Shown here: one piece after another, positions 36,727 to 46,474 of the stretch
Layout of the letters: every line of letters starts with the position of its first letter
Position numbering within the stretch: the first letter of the stretch is position 1
Assembly (NCBI GenBank): GCA_028281495.1
Contig: JANQJU010000069.1
Coordinates: 62,001 to 126,000, forward strand
DNA: 64,000 nt
Source of the DNA: SAR324 cluster bacterium
Lineage (GTDB): Bacteria; SAR324; NAC60-12
Reading direction: 5' to 3'
Program-made: the position numbers and the translations under genes
Notes under the pieces: model-generated
Seen by the model: the letters and a program-made list of their open reading frames with translations, nothing else
The model's database searches: none
Told to the model about the DNA's origin: nothing

Positions 36727-36740
36727 GTTGTGTATACAAC
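36727..36740. promoter_or_regulatory. Candidate MarR operator
   Basis: GTTGT-GTAT-ACAAC is a palindrome lying 33 bp upstream of the marR ATG, in the right size and position range for a MarR-family site. Confidence 0.5.
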
Positions 36741-36861
36741 ATTTAAGAAAAGCTCAACCAAAATCAGGTGTTCCAGGTGGGGGACACTTGCCTCTTTAAA
36801 GGAGCGTTTCGGTAGCCATTGGTGAGTGACACCATCGACACGCAAACATTACGCAGGCACT

Positions 36862-38991
36862 TCAACAGGAGCCAGACTGGAGCAATTGCTGGTATTCCTG
36901 ACATTGCCCCAACTCGCAGGTTTGTTGGAAATCCTTGCAGGCCTGAGGCATGTTTTTCAACAACACATGCAGCATGCCTCGATTGTGATAGATGCCGATC
37001 TGAGTGGCATCCAATTGTAAGGCTTGATTGAAATCGTGGAGTGCGGCCTCAAATTTTTGGAGTTTGATCAGCACATTGCCTCGATTGAAATAGGCTTCCA
37101 CATCATTGGGGCGAATTTGAAGCCATTCGTCATAGATCAACACCGCTTTTTCAAATTGTTGTTGGACCGTATACAAGCGGGCCAGACTATACCAAGACTC
37201 CCGGAACTGCGGGTTCACTGCAACCGCCTGTTGGTAATCAGCAATCGCATTTTCATATTGTTTCTGCTGCAAATACACATTGCCTCGATTGTGATACGCA
37301 ATGACATTATTGGCATCCCGTTTCAGGCTTTCCTGGAAATTTTCTAAAGCGGCGTCATATTGTTGTAAGGTCAAATACACGATGCCACGATTTGTGTAAG
37401 CCTTGATATAATCAGGATGCAACCGCAAGGCGTGATTCAAATCGGCTAATGCCAACGAAGGCTGTTGCTGACGGGCATACCAGATCCCTCGATTGACCCA
37501 CGGATCGGGTCGATACGGATTCAATTCAATCGCTCGATTGACCCATTCCAAAGCTTCTGAATACTCTCCTTGTTCCATACGCAGCATGGCCAAATGATTG
37601 TAGGCCGACCAAGCTTTCTGGTTTTTTTGCACTGTGTCTTGCCACAAGGTTTCTTCATTCTGATAAATGTGGGTTTGCTTCCATGTCAGCACTCCCAGTG
37701 CCAATGCGATTCCTAGACAGATCATATTCGGTACGGAAAACATTCGAGTATACTTCCCTAAAACACCTTCCGCATTGCTTTTATTGCTGGCTTTCTCCTT
37801 TGAGCTAGCATGACCTTTCAAACTCTCCTTGGAGCTAGCACGACCTTTCAAACTCTCCTTGGGGCTCGCATGACCTTTCAAACTCTGTGGACTAAAAAGA
37901 TTTTGGGTATAATTCCCCAAGCGATAGACCGCACCCACTCCCAATATGACAATGGGAAGGGACGCCAGATGTCCCCAATGGTCGGCCACATAAGCAAAGC
38001 GATGCCACGCATTGTTAAAGAATCCCATCACTGGAAATAGCGTGATTCCAAAAGCTCCCAGGCCCAGTAAAGTCGGGCGTCCCCACGAATAGTAGAATCT
38101 GGCTTTATAAACCAAGAGGAGACCAATTCCGGCCCAACTGAGTAGGGGTAAATACGAGGAGAATTGACCTATATCGAGATTCCATCGGGGATAGGTGAAA
38201 ATGAGTGGATACGGCACCACCAACTTTTGAAGGTAGAAAAAAGGAACATGCCCAGCAATGAGCAAGCGTTCGATCCATGACAGATCGTAATCAGCGCCAC
38301 TACCGCCGAAGCGTTCCAACTCAAACCATATGCGCACATAAGCAATACCCAAGGCGACGACAAAAAACGGAACCAAGGCCAAAATATCCTGACGATGCCA
38401 TGAGCGGCGAAACCAAATGCGGCTCACGATCAGTAACACCGGCAACATGATCGTGGAGGTCTTGCTGAGCAAGGCGGCCACAAACATGAGCAGAGCCAGG
38501 CCGTACCAACGCCAGGAGGGTTTGCAATCAAATTTCCAGTAACACCCAAAGGCTAAGATATAAAAGATGGCAGACACCACGTTTTTGCGTTCTGCAATCC
38601 AAGCCACAGACTGCACATGCAGAGGGTGTAGTGCAAAAATCAGTGCGATCCACCACGCGCCTCGAATGTGAAAATGAGACAATACCCCCCACAATGCGAA
38701 GGCTCCCAATAGGTGCAATCCAACATTCACTCCATGAGCAACGGCGAAACTTGGCCCCAGCAATTGATATTCCAACCAAAATGAGGAACGGGTGATGGGT
38801 AAATAGGGCCAGATCCCACTACTTCCTAGCGGGTCCAACCAAATAGCAGACAAGCCGTGAGGCCACCGCATGACGGGATCTTCAAAGTAATAGGCGAGGT
38901 CATCCATGATGAATTCTGCCTCGAAAGCTGGAAAGTAAACAACAGCAGGCAAGACGAACAGCAAGGAAAAACGGAGGACACGAATGGGCAT
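36862..38991 (-). CDS. TMTC-like multi-pass membrane protein with C-terminal TPRs (copy 2)
   Basis: A 709-residue paralogue of the protein at 19654-21342, sharing FIMDDLAYYFEDPVM, LPITRSSFWLE, FALHPLHVQSVAWIAERKN and the closing LGQC motif. It has about eight TPR units (from about residue 465), against three in copy 1, and a linker made of three 10-residue repeats (about residues 368-397). Predicted GT-C-like glycosyltransferase facing the periplasm; substrate unknown. Confidence 0.82.
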   Translation of the reverse strand: MPIRVLRFSLLFVLPAVVYFPAFEAEFIMDDLAYYFEDPVMRWPHGLSAIWLDPLGSSGIWPYLPITRSSFWLEYQLLGPSFAVAHGVNVGLHLLGAFALWGVLSHFHIRGAWWIALIFALHPLHVQSVAWIAERKNVVSAIFYILAFGCYWKFDCKPSWRWYGLALLMFVAALLSKTSTIMLPVLLIVSRIWFRRSWHRQDILALVPFFVVALGIAYVRIWFELERFGGSGADYDLSWIERLLIAGHVPFFYLQKLVVPYPLIFTYPRWNLDIGQFSSYLPLLSWAGIGLLLVYKARFYYSWGRPTLLGLGAFGITLFPVMGFFNNAWHRFAYVADHWGHLASLPIVILGVGAVYRLGNYTQNLFSPQSLKGHASPKESLKGRASSKESLKGHASSKEKASNKSNAEGVLGKYTRMFSVPNMICLGIALALGVLTWKQTHIYQNEETLWQDTVQKNQKAWSAYNHLAMLRMEQGEYSEALEWVNRAIELNPYRPDPWVNRGIWYARQQQPSLALADLNHALRLHPDYIKAYTNRGIVYLTLQQYDAALENFQESLKRDANNVIAYHNRGNVYLQQKQYENAIADYQQAVAVNPQFRESWYSLARLYTVQQQFEKAVLIYDEWLQIRPNDVEAYFNRGNVLIKLQKFEAALHDFNQALQLDATQIGIYHNRGMLHVLLKNMPQACKDFQQTCELGQCQEYQQLLQSGSC
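37802..37891. repeat. Three in-frame 30-nt repeats in the TMTC-like gene
   Basis: Units at 37802, 37832 and 37862 each encode SLKG(H/R)AS(P/S)KE. They form a basic linker between membrane segments that is absent from the paralogue, so it is probably a recent slippage expansion. Confidence 0.9.
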
Positions 38992-39214
38992 GAGAGGCTG
39001 GAATGGAAATAAGTCGTTGGTACGGAATCGTTGGTGCCTGCAATCGTTGTAAACGAAGTTGGATCAAGATTCAAAGGGGGGAGATACACTTGACAGTTGT
39101 GTTCTAGAGCACCGATAACCAAAAGAAACAGCAAGCACCGAGGGGCGGTGCAATGCGAAATGACGCATTTAATGATTATTGATTCAACTGCATTAGGTTG
39201 AGAAGGAGGGGTAT

Positions 39215-40816
39215 ATGCGAGGTGTTGTAAAGGGGGTCATAGCAACGGGAATGTTCCTCAGTTTGCTCGTAACAGTCGGTTGGGCAAAAGGCCCAAACTA
39301 CCTTCGGTTGTCATCGCAAGCTGCAATCCCAACACTGGATCCCGGATTGTCAGAAGCTTCTATTTCGATTCAAGTGATTGAGCAATTGTTTCTGGGATTG
39401 ACAGACTATGATCCAAAGACCTTCGAGGTGGCTCCAGAATTGGCTGAAAGTTGGACTTCAAATGAGGATAGCACGGTATATACCTTCAAGCTGCGTCAGG
39501 ATGTGAAATGGACTGATGGCAAACCTGTCACGGCCCATGACATCGTCTATGCGTTGCGCCGTAACGTGGATCCCAAAACGGTCTCACCTTACGCCAGCAC
39601 GCTCCATTTCATTAAAAATGCGGCAGACATTTTAGAAAACAAAATGGCTCCCGATCAACTCGCTGTGAAAGCACTTGATGATTATACAGTCGAGTTCACC
39701 TTAAACACTCCGGCTGGATTTTTTCCTGCCGTTGCGGGGTTATGGTCCTATCGGCCAGTTCGTCAGGATATTATTGAAAAATATGGAGATCGGTGGACGG
39801 AACCTGCCAATATCGTCACGAATGGATCGTATCGTTTGACGGAATGGAAAAAGGGAGATCGCATCGTGCTCAAAGCCAACCCCGATTATTTTAGCGAAGT
39901 GGGAATTCCCGAAGTTCACTATTACATCATTCCCGAAATGGCGACTGCTTTAGCCATGTTTGAAAACGACGAACTCGATCTGTTGAACAACGACCATACT
40001 CCGGTGCCAGACCCCGATTTGGAACGTCTCCGCAATGATTCCCAACTGAGCAAAGAACTGAGTTTTCAAAAATCCCTCTGCAACTACTACATCGCGTTCA
40101 ACAATCAAAAACCCCCAGTGGACAACCATTTGGTTCGCAAAGCCATTGTCGCTGCAATTGATCGCAAAGCGATTGCTGAGCGCATCCTAAAAAATGGTTG
40201 GCAGCCGGCCACAACCCACACTCCCCCTCCGATTTTCGGAAATGTGGCCGATGAAGGCATTGGGATCAAGTATGATCCCGCTCAAGCTAAAAAGTGGCTG
40301 GCCGAAGCCGGTTATCCGGATGGCAAGGGGTTTCCTGAAATCACGTACATGTACAACACCCACGACCAACATTCGAAGATTGCTCAGGCCATGCAAGCGT
40401 TGTTGCGCCGGAATTTGGGCATCAACATCCGTTTGGCGAATCAAGAATGGAAGGTGTTCATTCAAACTCGAAAATCCCCCGATGCCCCTCACATGACACG
40501 CTACGCTTGGTGTGCGGATTATATGGATGCGCATAATTTTTTATTTGATGTGCTCCATCCCACCAAATCTGAAAATGAGATCAAATGGAACAATCAAGAA
40601 TTTGCCGATCTGATAGAAAAGGCTGTGATCAGTTCCGATCCTGTAGAACGCAAAAAATTATATCGTGAAGCAGAAATCATCTTGAATGAAAAAGAAACAG
40701 CGGTGGGCATGCTGTTTTACTATGCGGATCCTACTCTCGTGAAATCGCGGGTCACTCAGTGGGCTAAAATGCCACTAGGCGGCAATCAATTGCGTAACTG
40801 GCGTTTGGCTCCTTAA
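39215..40816 (+). CDS. oppA: Oligopeptide ABC transporter, substrate-binding protein
   Basis: A 533-residue SBP_bac_5 family protein with a Sec signal peptide (VIATGMFLSLLVTVGWAKG). Typical motifs: LDPGLSEASISIQVIEQLFLGL, APELAESW and WTDGKPVTAHDIVYAL. It captures peptides in the periplasm for the OppBC permease. The site gaaggagggg lies before the ATG; oppB follows 27 bp downstream. Confidence 0.95.
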   Translation: MRGVVKGVIATGMFLSLLVTVGWAKGPNYLRLSSQAAIPTLDPGLSEASISIQVIEQLFLGLTDYDPKTFEVAPELAESWTSNEDSTVYTFKLRQDVKWTDGKPVTAHDIVYALRRNVDPKTVSPYASTLHFIKNAADILENKMAPDQLAVKALDDYTVEFTLNTPAGFFPAVAGLWSYRPVRQDIIEKYGDRWTEPANIVTNGSYRLTEWKKGDRIVLKANPDYFSEVGIPEVHYYIIPEMATALAMFENDELDLLNNDHTPVPDPDLERLRNDSQLSKELSFQKSLCNYYIAFNNQKPPVDNHLVRKAIVAAIDRKAIAERILKNGWQPATTHTPPPIFGNVADEGIGIKYDPAQAKKWLAEAGYPDGKGFPEITYMYNTHDQHSKIAQAMQALLRRNLGINIRLANQEWKVFIQTRKSPDAPHMTRYAWCADYMDAHNFLFDVLHPTKSENEIKWNNQEFADLIEKAVISSDPVERKKLYREAEIILNEKETAVGMLFYYADPTLVKSRVTQWAKMPLGGNQLRNWRLAP

Positions 40817-40843
40817 GCCTCTGAACCCCAAGCGGAGGCACTT

Positions 40844-41761
40844 ATGCTGAACTTTATTATCCGTCGAGCGTTTACGGCATTGGTGACCATGTTGGTGCTC
40901 ACCACGTTATTGTTTTTCTTGCTGCGAGCAATCCCTGGAGGACCATTCGATTCCGAAAAAGCCTTGCCTCCTGCGGTACAAGCCAACTTGCTCAAAAAAT
41001 ATGGACTCGATAAACCCCTGCCTGAACAGTTCTTGCGATATGTTGGCAACATTCTGATCGGAGATTTGGGACCGTCCTACAGCAGTCCTGGGCGGTCTGT
41101 GAATGAAATCATTGCGTCTCGTTTGCCCATCTCCGCAGAGCTGGGGTTGTGGTCCATCTTACTCGCCTTGTGCTTAGGGGTTCCGTTAGGAGTCCTTTCC
41201 GCCTATTACCACAATACCAGTATCGATTACGCTGCCAGCTTCTTTGCCCTACTTGGACGAAGTATTCCCAACATGGCCTTAGGACCGCTCTTGATTGTGG
41301 TATTTGGACTCACACTGCAATGGCTCCCTGTGGCCCGGTGGGCCAGTTGGGATGCTCGCATTTTGCCCACACTGACTTTAGGGTTGTCTTCTTCGGCAGT
41401 CATTGCTCGGCTCACCCGGGCGAGCATGCTTCAAATCATTCGAGAAGATTTCATCCGGCTTGCTCGTGCCAAAGGGCTTTCAGAAGGTCGAGTGATCATG
41501 AAGCATGCATTGCGGAACGCTCTGATTCCCGTCTTGAGCGTATTGGGACCGATGTTTGCGGTCCTACTGACCGGCACTTTGGTGGTGGAAAAAATATTTG
41601 CGATCCCCGGTTTAGGCAGCGAATTTTTGATCAGCATCACCAACCGAGATTACCCATTGGTCATGGGCACCACCTTATTGTTCGGCTTTGTGCTCATCAT
41701 CGCCAACACGTTGGTAGATATCGGTTATGCGGTGGTCGATCCCAGGATTCGGTTGTCCTGA
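40844..41761 (+). CDS. oppB: Oligopeptide ABC transporter permease
   Basis: A 305-residue inner-membrane permease with six predicted segments, N-terminus IIRRAFTALVTMLVLTTLLFFLLRAIPGGPF and the EAA-type loop (IRLARAKGLSEGRVIMKHALRNALIPV) that contacts the ATPase. The family's usual next gene, oppC, is 2.5 kb away because of an insertion. Confidence 0.95.
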   Translation: MLNFIIRRAFTALVTMLVLTTLLFFLLRAIPGGPFDSEKALPPAVQANLLKKYGLDKPLPEQFLRYVGNILIGDLGPSYSSPGRSVNEIIASRLPISAELGLWSILLALCLGVPLGVLSAYYHNTSIDYAASFFALLGRSIPNMALGPLLIVVFGLTLQWLPVARWASWDARILPTLTLGLSSSAVIARLTRASMLQIIREDFIRLARAKGLSEGRVIMKHALRNALIPVLSVLGPMFAVLLTGTLVVEKIFAIPGLGSEFLISITNRDYPLVMGTTLLFGFVLIIANTLVDIGYAVVDPRIRLS

Positions 41762-41830
41762 TAGGATGGGGGAGAAGGTGCCGACAGCGGCATGAAACAA
41801 GATGAGAGCTTTTGGATCATGTTATCGTAA

Positions 41831-43231
41831 CTATCTCCCAACCCATAGCCCTGTTGTTCCATTGGCAGCCGTAGCTTGAAAAAAGACGTGGCTGGTTCCA
41901 GCATGGAAATGATGAGGAGACGAGGAGGTTGCCCCGATTGCAATGTCTTGAACCAAGGTTGTTCCTAATGCGGTGCCATCGCTTATCCACAACTCAACTC
42001 CGTTTTCACCGTCATCGGCGGCAAACCACAATTTGCTTTCTAAGGCAGCCGCGAGCGGTAGGGATGATGTCTCAACGCTAATGCTCGCATTTTCGTTGGG
42101 ATCTGAGGAAGAGCTTCCCACTGAGATATCTTTAACAAGGGAAGTGCCGGCTTCCGTTCCATCGCTGATCCAAAGCTCTCGGCCATGTACTCCATCATCT
42201 GCGAAAAAGAAAACATGGCTTTCCCCCGCAACGAGCGTGTCGGGATTGGCAGAACCCTCACCAAGAAAGATGTCTTTGACTAGCTGAGTGCCTTCAGGGG
42301 TACCATCACTCACCCAAAGCTCTTGGCCGTGTTCTCCGTCATCTGCACGAAAAAAGAGGCGACCTCCTGTTGAAACGATTCGACTGATTTTTCCAAACAC
42401 GGAAGCAGCAAAGGACTTGAGTTCAATACTTCCTTCAACGCTGCCATCGCTAAGCCACAAACTCTCGTTGCGGCCATTCTCAACTGTAAAGACGAGATGA
42501 TCACCAAATACAGCGATAGTTCGGCTGTTTCCTGTGGTATCAAAAAAAAGATGAGTTCCTTCAGCGGTTCCATCGCTCAACCATAAGCTGGCGCCAAACT
42601 GGAAGAAAAGACGATTTCCTATGGCTACCATTGCTCCAACAGTGTTGTTGTTGGGATTGTCCTCAAAAACATAAAACATATTTGTTCCTGCTCGCGTGCC
42701 ATCTGTTTTCCACAGGCCATCCTCAAGATCGTTTGAAGTAGCGCTGAAGAAAACATTTTCAGGAGTCACGATCAGTTGATCTGCTGCACGCAAGAAATTA
42801 GAAAAGAGCAGTTCGGTACCTGAATCAGTGCCGTCACTGAGCCATAATTCAGTTGCATTTGCGAGATCTCCAAAGTCATTCACATAACTTCCTGTAGCCA
42901 GAATTGCTTTGTCTCGAAAAGCTTTTGGTTGACCGAACGAATCTGGAGAAAAATCACGAATCAATGATGTTTCCTCGACTGTACCCTTGCTGATCCACAA
43001 AGAACTGGCGTTGTTGTGGCTTAACTCATCACGGCTACCATCGTCAGCTCGCAGATATAGATGGTCATTTATGATACTTAGACCACTTTGAAAGGATGAA
43101 GATTTAGACACAAGGAAAACAGTCGATGGGGTGGTTGAGAAGCTTTTTGGACTGCCATCATTGTTGCCTTTTCCCATACAAGCAGTGCATAAAAAACTTC
43201 CCAAAATGATGAGCCATAAACCATGTTGCAT
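41831..43231 (-). CDS. ELWxxDGT-repeat secreted lipoprotein-like protein
   Basis: About 466 residues from the ATG at 43231 (agagg site); an upstream in-frame start at 43273 would overlap the preceding gene remnant. A hydrophobic leader ending in LCTAC suggests lipidation. The rest is a chain of about nine units of roughly 45 residues with ELW(V/I)SDGT..GT.LVKDI and FFxADDGxHGxELW, a beta-propeller-like secreted repeat. The gene runs opposite to the opp genes that flank it. Function unknown. Confidence 0.82.
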   Translation of the reverse strand: MQHGLWLIILGSFLCTACMGKGNNDGSPKSFSTTPSTVFLVSKSSSFQSGLSIINDHLYLRADDGSRDELSHNNASSLWISKGTVEETSLIRDFSPDSFGQPKAFRDKAILATGSYVNDFGDLANATELWLSDGTDSGTELLFSNFLRAADQLIVTPENVFFSATSNDLEDGLWKTDGTRAGTNMFYVFEDNPNNNTVGAMVAIGNRLFFQFGASLWLSDGTAEGTHLFFDTTGNSRTIAVFGDHLVFTVENGRNESLWLSDGSVEGSIELKSFAASVFGKISRIVSTGGRLFFRADDGEHGQELWVSDGTPEGTQLVKDIFLGEGSANPDTLVAGESHVFFFADDGVHGRELWISDGTEAGTSLVKDISVGSSSSDPNENASISVETSSLPLAAALESKLWFAADDGENGVELWISDGTALGTTLVQDIAIGATSSSPHHFHAGTSHVFFQATAANGTTGLWVGR

Positions 43232-43232
43232 G

Positions 43233-43778
43233 TCAGCCTCTTGGCAAATTATGGACATTACAATAATTTTCATCCCCTTGATCAGCCAAACCGAAACTCA
43301 CTCCAGGTTTAATCAACGAAGGGGGAATAGGTGGGTTGAAGCCGTTGTCGTAACGGTTTGCTGCTCGGCGGATGACCAGAGTGTAATTGCCCGTTTGGTT
43401 CGTACAAAAGTCGACCACTTCCGAGGTGTTGCCTTGGGATGTGGACGAGGTGAAGGTTTGGCCATTTGGCGCTTCCACATATAAGTTAATATCCATTTGG
43501 GGTTCACCATTGGTTTTGTAAAGAGGCCACTTGCCGGGGTCACTCCAAGCAATAGAACCTTTATAACGACGATTGGGTGAAGTTACCCAGAAAGGCAATC
43601 GAATCTCGCCTGTATTGTTGCTGCCAAACCAATCATGATTTTGCCCCTCAAATTAACCGATATAACGGTATGCACTATTACGAAAACCTACGGAACCAGC
43701 TCCATCTTGCGTGCTTACCGCTTCCTCAACACCATCCCCGTTTTCATCACCATGCGGATTAATCCGTGCTCCTCCCAT
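43233..43778 (-). pseudogene. Remnant of a subtilisin-like (S8) peptidase, C-terminal part
   Basis: One frame from 43778 to 43233 reads like the end of an S8 peptidase (GARINPHGDENGDG, DGAGSVGFRNSAYRYIG, then LPFWVTSPNRRYKGSIAWSDPG, DINLYVEAPNGQTF, SGNYTLVIRRAANR). A TAA at 43653-43655 interrupts it after YRYIG, and the catalytic domain is missing. Its final TGA is 1 bp from the start of the ELWxxDGT gene. The downstream piece (from a TTG at 43598) could still be translated. Confidence 0.7.
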
Positions 43779-43918
43779 CAAAGTTCTGAGGGCTTTTCCA
43801 TCGGCTGGGGGTTTTGGGTTGGCGGTTTGAAATTGGAATAGGTGAGTTCTATGCCATCCAGGATTCGCTTTAACAAGCGAATCTGTTCTTGCTCAGGAAG
43901 TGTGTTCAAAGAATACAT
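43778..43918 (-). CDS. Possible 46-residue small protein
   Basis: Frame from ATG at 43918 to TGA at 43778-43780: helical EQEQIRLLKRILDGIELTYSNF followed by a Pro/Gln-rich tail. Its stop overlaps the ATG of the peptidase remnant (TGATG). It resembles a short coupled leader or immunity-type protein but no family is recognised. Confidence 0.35.
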   Translation of the reverse strand: MYSLNTLPEQEQIRLLKRILDGIELTYSNFKPPTQNPQPMEKPSEL

Positions 43919-44301
43919 GAAATGCGAGAAAACCTTGGCAAAAAAATCTATTTAGGAAGTACATCAATTATTGTAACTCACGATTAGAATTAATTTCCAA
44001 ACGTTATTAGTAAAGTTCGAAAAAACTCGAACACATGTAGTAAAAGTTGCAATAGGGACCACTTTGAATTTTTCATCTTTTGAAAGAATTAAAATGATAA
44101 CGAATGAATAAGAAAGCAAGTAAGGTAAAAAAACTTTGATAAGTAAAAATTGATAGGAAACTCAAAAATGATACCTAAGTTTTTGCGATGTTTATTGTTC
44201 ATAGAAAAATGACATCACAATGTCGTCAATTGCGAGTAGTGTAGTCGATAGGCTAATCACAACTGCTTTTTCAAATGCATGATATCCGCTAAGGAGCACC
44301 T
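43919..44301. other. AT-rich gene-free stretch before oppC
   Basis: No gene is seen in these 383 bp. The composition is much more AT-rich than the opp genes, like the other accessory boundary at 27480-27660. It must contain a promoter if oppCD are still expressed. Confidence 0.5.
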
Positions 44302-45267
44302 ATGGAAACCACAAATGCATCACAGGAAACGACCCCCACAATTCCAGCGGAACTAACCAAAGGGGAAAGCCTGAGTAAAAAAGCATGGCGTCGTTTTTTG
44401 AAGAATCGTTTGGCGGTCGCAAGTGGTTTGTTTTTGATTGCATTGATCCTGGTGGCGATTTTTGCACCGTGGATTGCTCCCAAGCACTTTGCAGAAGACG
44501 ACATCTTTGCCACGTATGAGAAGCCCGGGGAGTTGTTTATTCTCGGGGCGGATTTTTTAGGACGGGATGTATTGAGCCGAGTGATTTATGGAGCACGCGT
44601 GTCGCTTTCGGTCGCGTTCATTGCATCGCTGGTGAGTTTTTTGGTGGGGCTGATTTATGGCATGACGGCCGGATTCATTGGCGGCAAAGTCGATGAGTGG
44701 ATGATGCGATTTGTCGATCTAGTGTATGCCATTCCTGGACTCATCTTAGTGATTTTGATCATGGTGTATTTCCGTTCCGGAGATCCAGCAACGTTTGAAG
44801 GAGCCAAAGCGGTATTGTATCAAATCGATGCTTCCATGGGGGGGTTGCTGACGATCTTCATTGGCATCGCCATTACATCGTGGATCACGATGGCTCGGAT
44901 AGCGCGTGGGGAGACGTTGTCTTTAAAACAACGGGAATTTGTGCAAAACGCGGTGGCCCAAGGCATCAGCCGCCCTCGGATCATTTTCAAGCACCTGTTG
45001 CCCAATATGGTAGGGCCTTGTGTGGTGGCAGAATCGGTGGCGATTCCTGATTATATTTTGACAGAAGCCTTCTTGAGTTTCATTGGCATTGGCGTCAACC
45101 CACCCACGCCTAGTTGGGGAGCGATGATTGCGGAAGCGTCGGATGCTCTGCGTTCACATCCGCATTTGTTGTTTCCTCCAGTGATCATCATGGTGCTCAC
45201 CGTGCTGGCATTCAATTTCATTGGAGACGGTTTGCGAGATGCTCTCGATCCCAAACTTCAAGAATGA
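44302..45267 (+). CDS. oppC: Oligopeptide ABC transporter permease
   Basis: A 321-residue OppC permease with N-terminal KKAWRRFLKNRLAVASGLFLIALILVAIF, typical GADFLGRDVLSRVIYGARVSL and the EAA loop (QREFVQNAVAQGISRPRIIFKHLLPN). The site aaggagc precedes the ATG. Its stop overlaps the oppD start as ATGA. Confidence 0.95.
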   Translation: METTNASQETTPTIPAELTKGESLSKKAWRRFLKNRLAVASGLFLIALILVAIFAPWIAPKHFAEDDIFATYEKPGELFILGADFLGRDVLSRVIYGARVSLSVAFIASLVSFLVGLIYGMTAGFIGGKVDEWMMRFVDLVYAIPGLILVILIMVYFRSGDPATFEGAKAVLYQIDASMGGLLTIFIGIAITSWITMARIARGETLSLKQREFVQNAVAQGISRPRIIFKHLLPNMVGPCVVAESVAIPDYILTEAFLSFIGIGVNPPTPSWGAMIAEASDALRSHPHLLFPPVIIMVLTVLAFNFIGDGLRDALDPKLQE

Positions 45268-46364
45268 GAAAACGTATGTCTGAAAATCGTCACGACTTTT
45301 CAAGCCAACCCTCTATGGATCCACGGTCTTTTGATCAACCCTCTTTCGGTCCACAATCTTCTGGTTCCGGTGCTCCCCATCTCGATGCTAACAACCTTCT
45401 GGAAGTTCAAGGTTTGGAGGTGGGTTTTTTGCTACGGGGGCGAATGGCCAAAGCGATTCATCATTTGAATCTCACCTTAAAGCGCGGGGAAACTTTGGGG
45501 TTGGTCGGAGAAAGCGGGTGTGGCAAAAGCGTGACCAGCTTAGCCATCATGCGTCTCATTCCAGAGCCAGGGCAGATTTTAGGCGGCAAGATTATGTTTC
45601 AGGGAGAGGATCTGTTGCAAAAAAGCAAATCTCAGATTCGAGGCATTCGAGGGAACCGCATCGCTATGATCTTCCAAGACCCTATGACGGCACTCAACCC
45701 AGTATTTACGATTGGAGACCAGTTGGTCGAGCCGATTTTGCTGCATAAAAAGATCTCCAAAGCCGAGGCCTTAGACCGTGCCGAAGCTTTGTTGGTCGAA
45801 GTGGGACTGCCCCATCCGAATCAGCAGTTGAATCGCTATCCCCATGAACTGAGTGGGGGGCAACGTCAACGGGTGGTGATTGCGATGGCTTTGAGCTGTG
45901 AACCCGATCTCCTGATTGCAGATGAACCGACTACCGCATTGGATGTCACTATCCAAGCGCAGATCCTCGAACTGATGGCTGCTTTGCAAGAAAAATATCA
46001 CACGGGTATTTTGCTGATCACCCACGATCTGGGGGTCATTGCCGAAACAGCAGATCGTGTGGCCATCATGTATGCTGGGGATATCGTGGAAATGAGCGAT
46101 GTTCAGACGCTATTTGACGCATCCCGGCATCCCTACACTCAAGGCTTGATGGCCTCCATGCCTTCCCTGGATACCAATCTTTCAACCCATCACCGCTTGT
46201 TCAACATTCCTGGACGAGTGCCCAGTTTGTTGGAAATGCCTTCCGGATGTCGATTCCAAAATCGATGCATGCTGGCCGATGAAGAATGCAGCCAAGACTA
46301 CCCGGGCTTGTATTCCTCAGACGAGCAGGAAAGCACCCATGTGTGGCGTTGTATCAAGGTATAG
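45264..46364 (+). CDS. oppD: Oligopeptide ABC transporter ATP-binding protein
   Basis: 366 residues from the ATG overlapping the oppC stop; the frame is open upstream within oppC. After an unusual Ser/Pro/Gln-rich N-terminal extension (about 45 residues) come Walker A GESGCGKS, signature LSGGQRQRVVIAMAL, Walker B LLIADEPTTALD and the C-terminal oligopeptide-transporter Cys cluster (CRFQNRCMLADEEC). No oppF follows, so OppD may act as homodimer or with an ATPase encoded elsewhere. Confidence 0.93.
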   Translation: MRKRMSENRHDFSSQPSMDPRSFDQPSFGPQSSGSGAPHLDANNLLEVQGLEVGFLLRGRMAKAIHHLNLTLKRGETLGLVGESGCGKSVTSLAIMRLIPEPGQILGGKIMFQGEDLLQKSKSQIRGIRGNRIAMIFQDPMTALNPVFTIGDQLVEPILLHKKISKAEALDRAEALLVEVGLPHPNQQLNRYPHELSGGQRQRVVIAMALSCEPDLLIADEPTTALDVTIQAQILELMAALQEKYHTGILLITHDLGVIAETADRVAIMYAGDIVEMSDVQTLFDASRHPYTQGLMASMPSLDTNLSTHHRLFNIPGRVPSLLEMPSGCRFQNRCMLADEECSQDYPGLYSSDEQESTHVWRCIKV

Positions 46365-46474
46365 CTCTCTTGTCCTTCACCCCTAAACAAGCTATGCATA
46401 GCTCCTGATCTAGCTGCCCTCCCTGATCAACCAATCCGTGTTCCTTCCTTCGGATTTTCTAACAGTCGAGTCCT

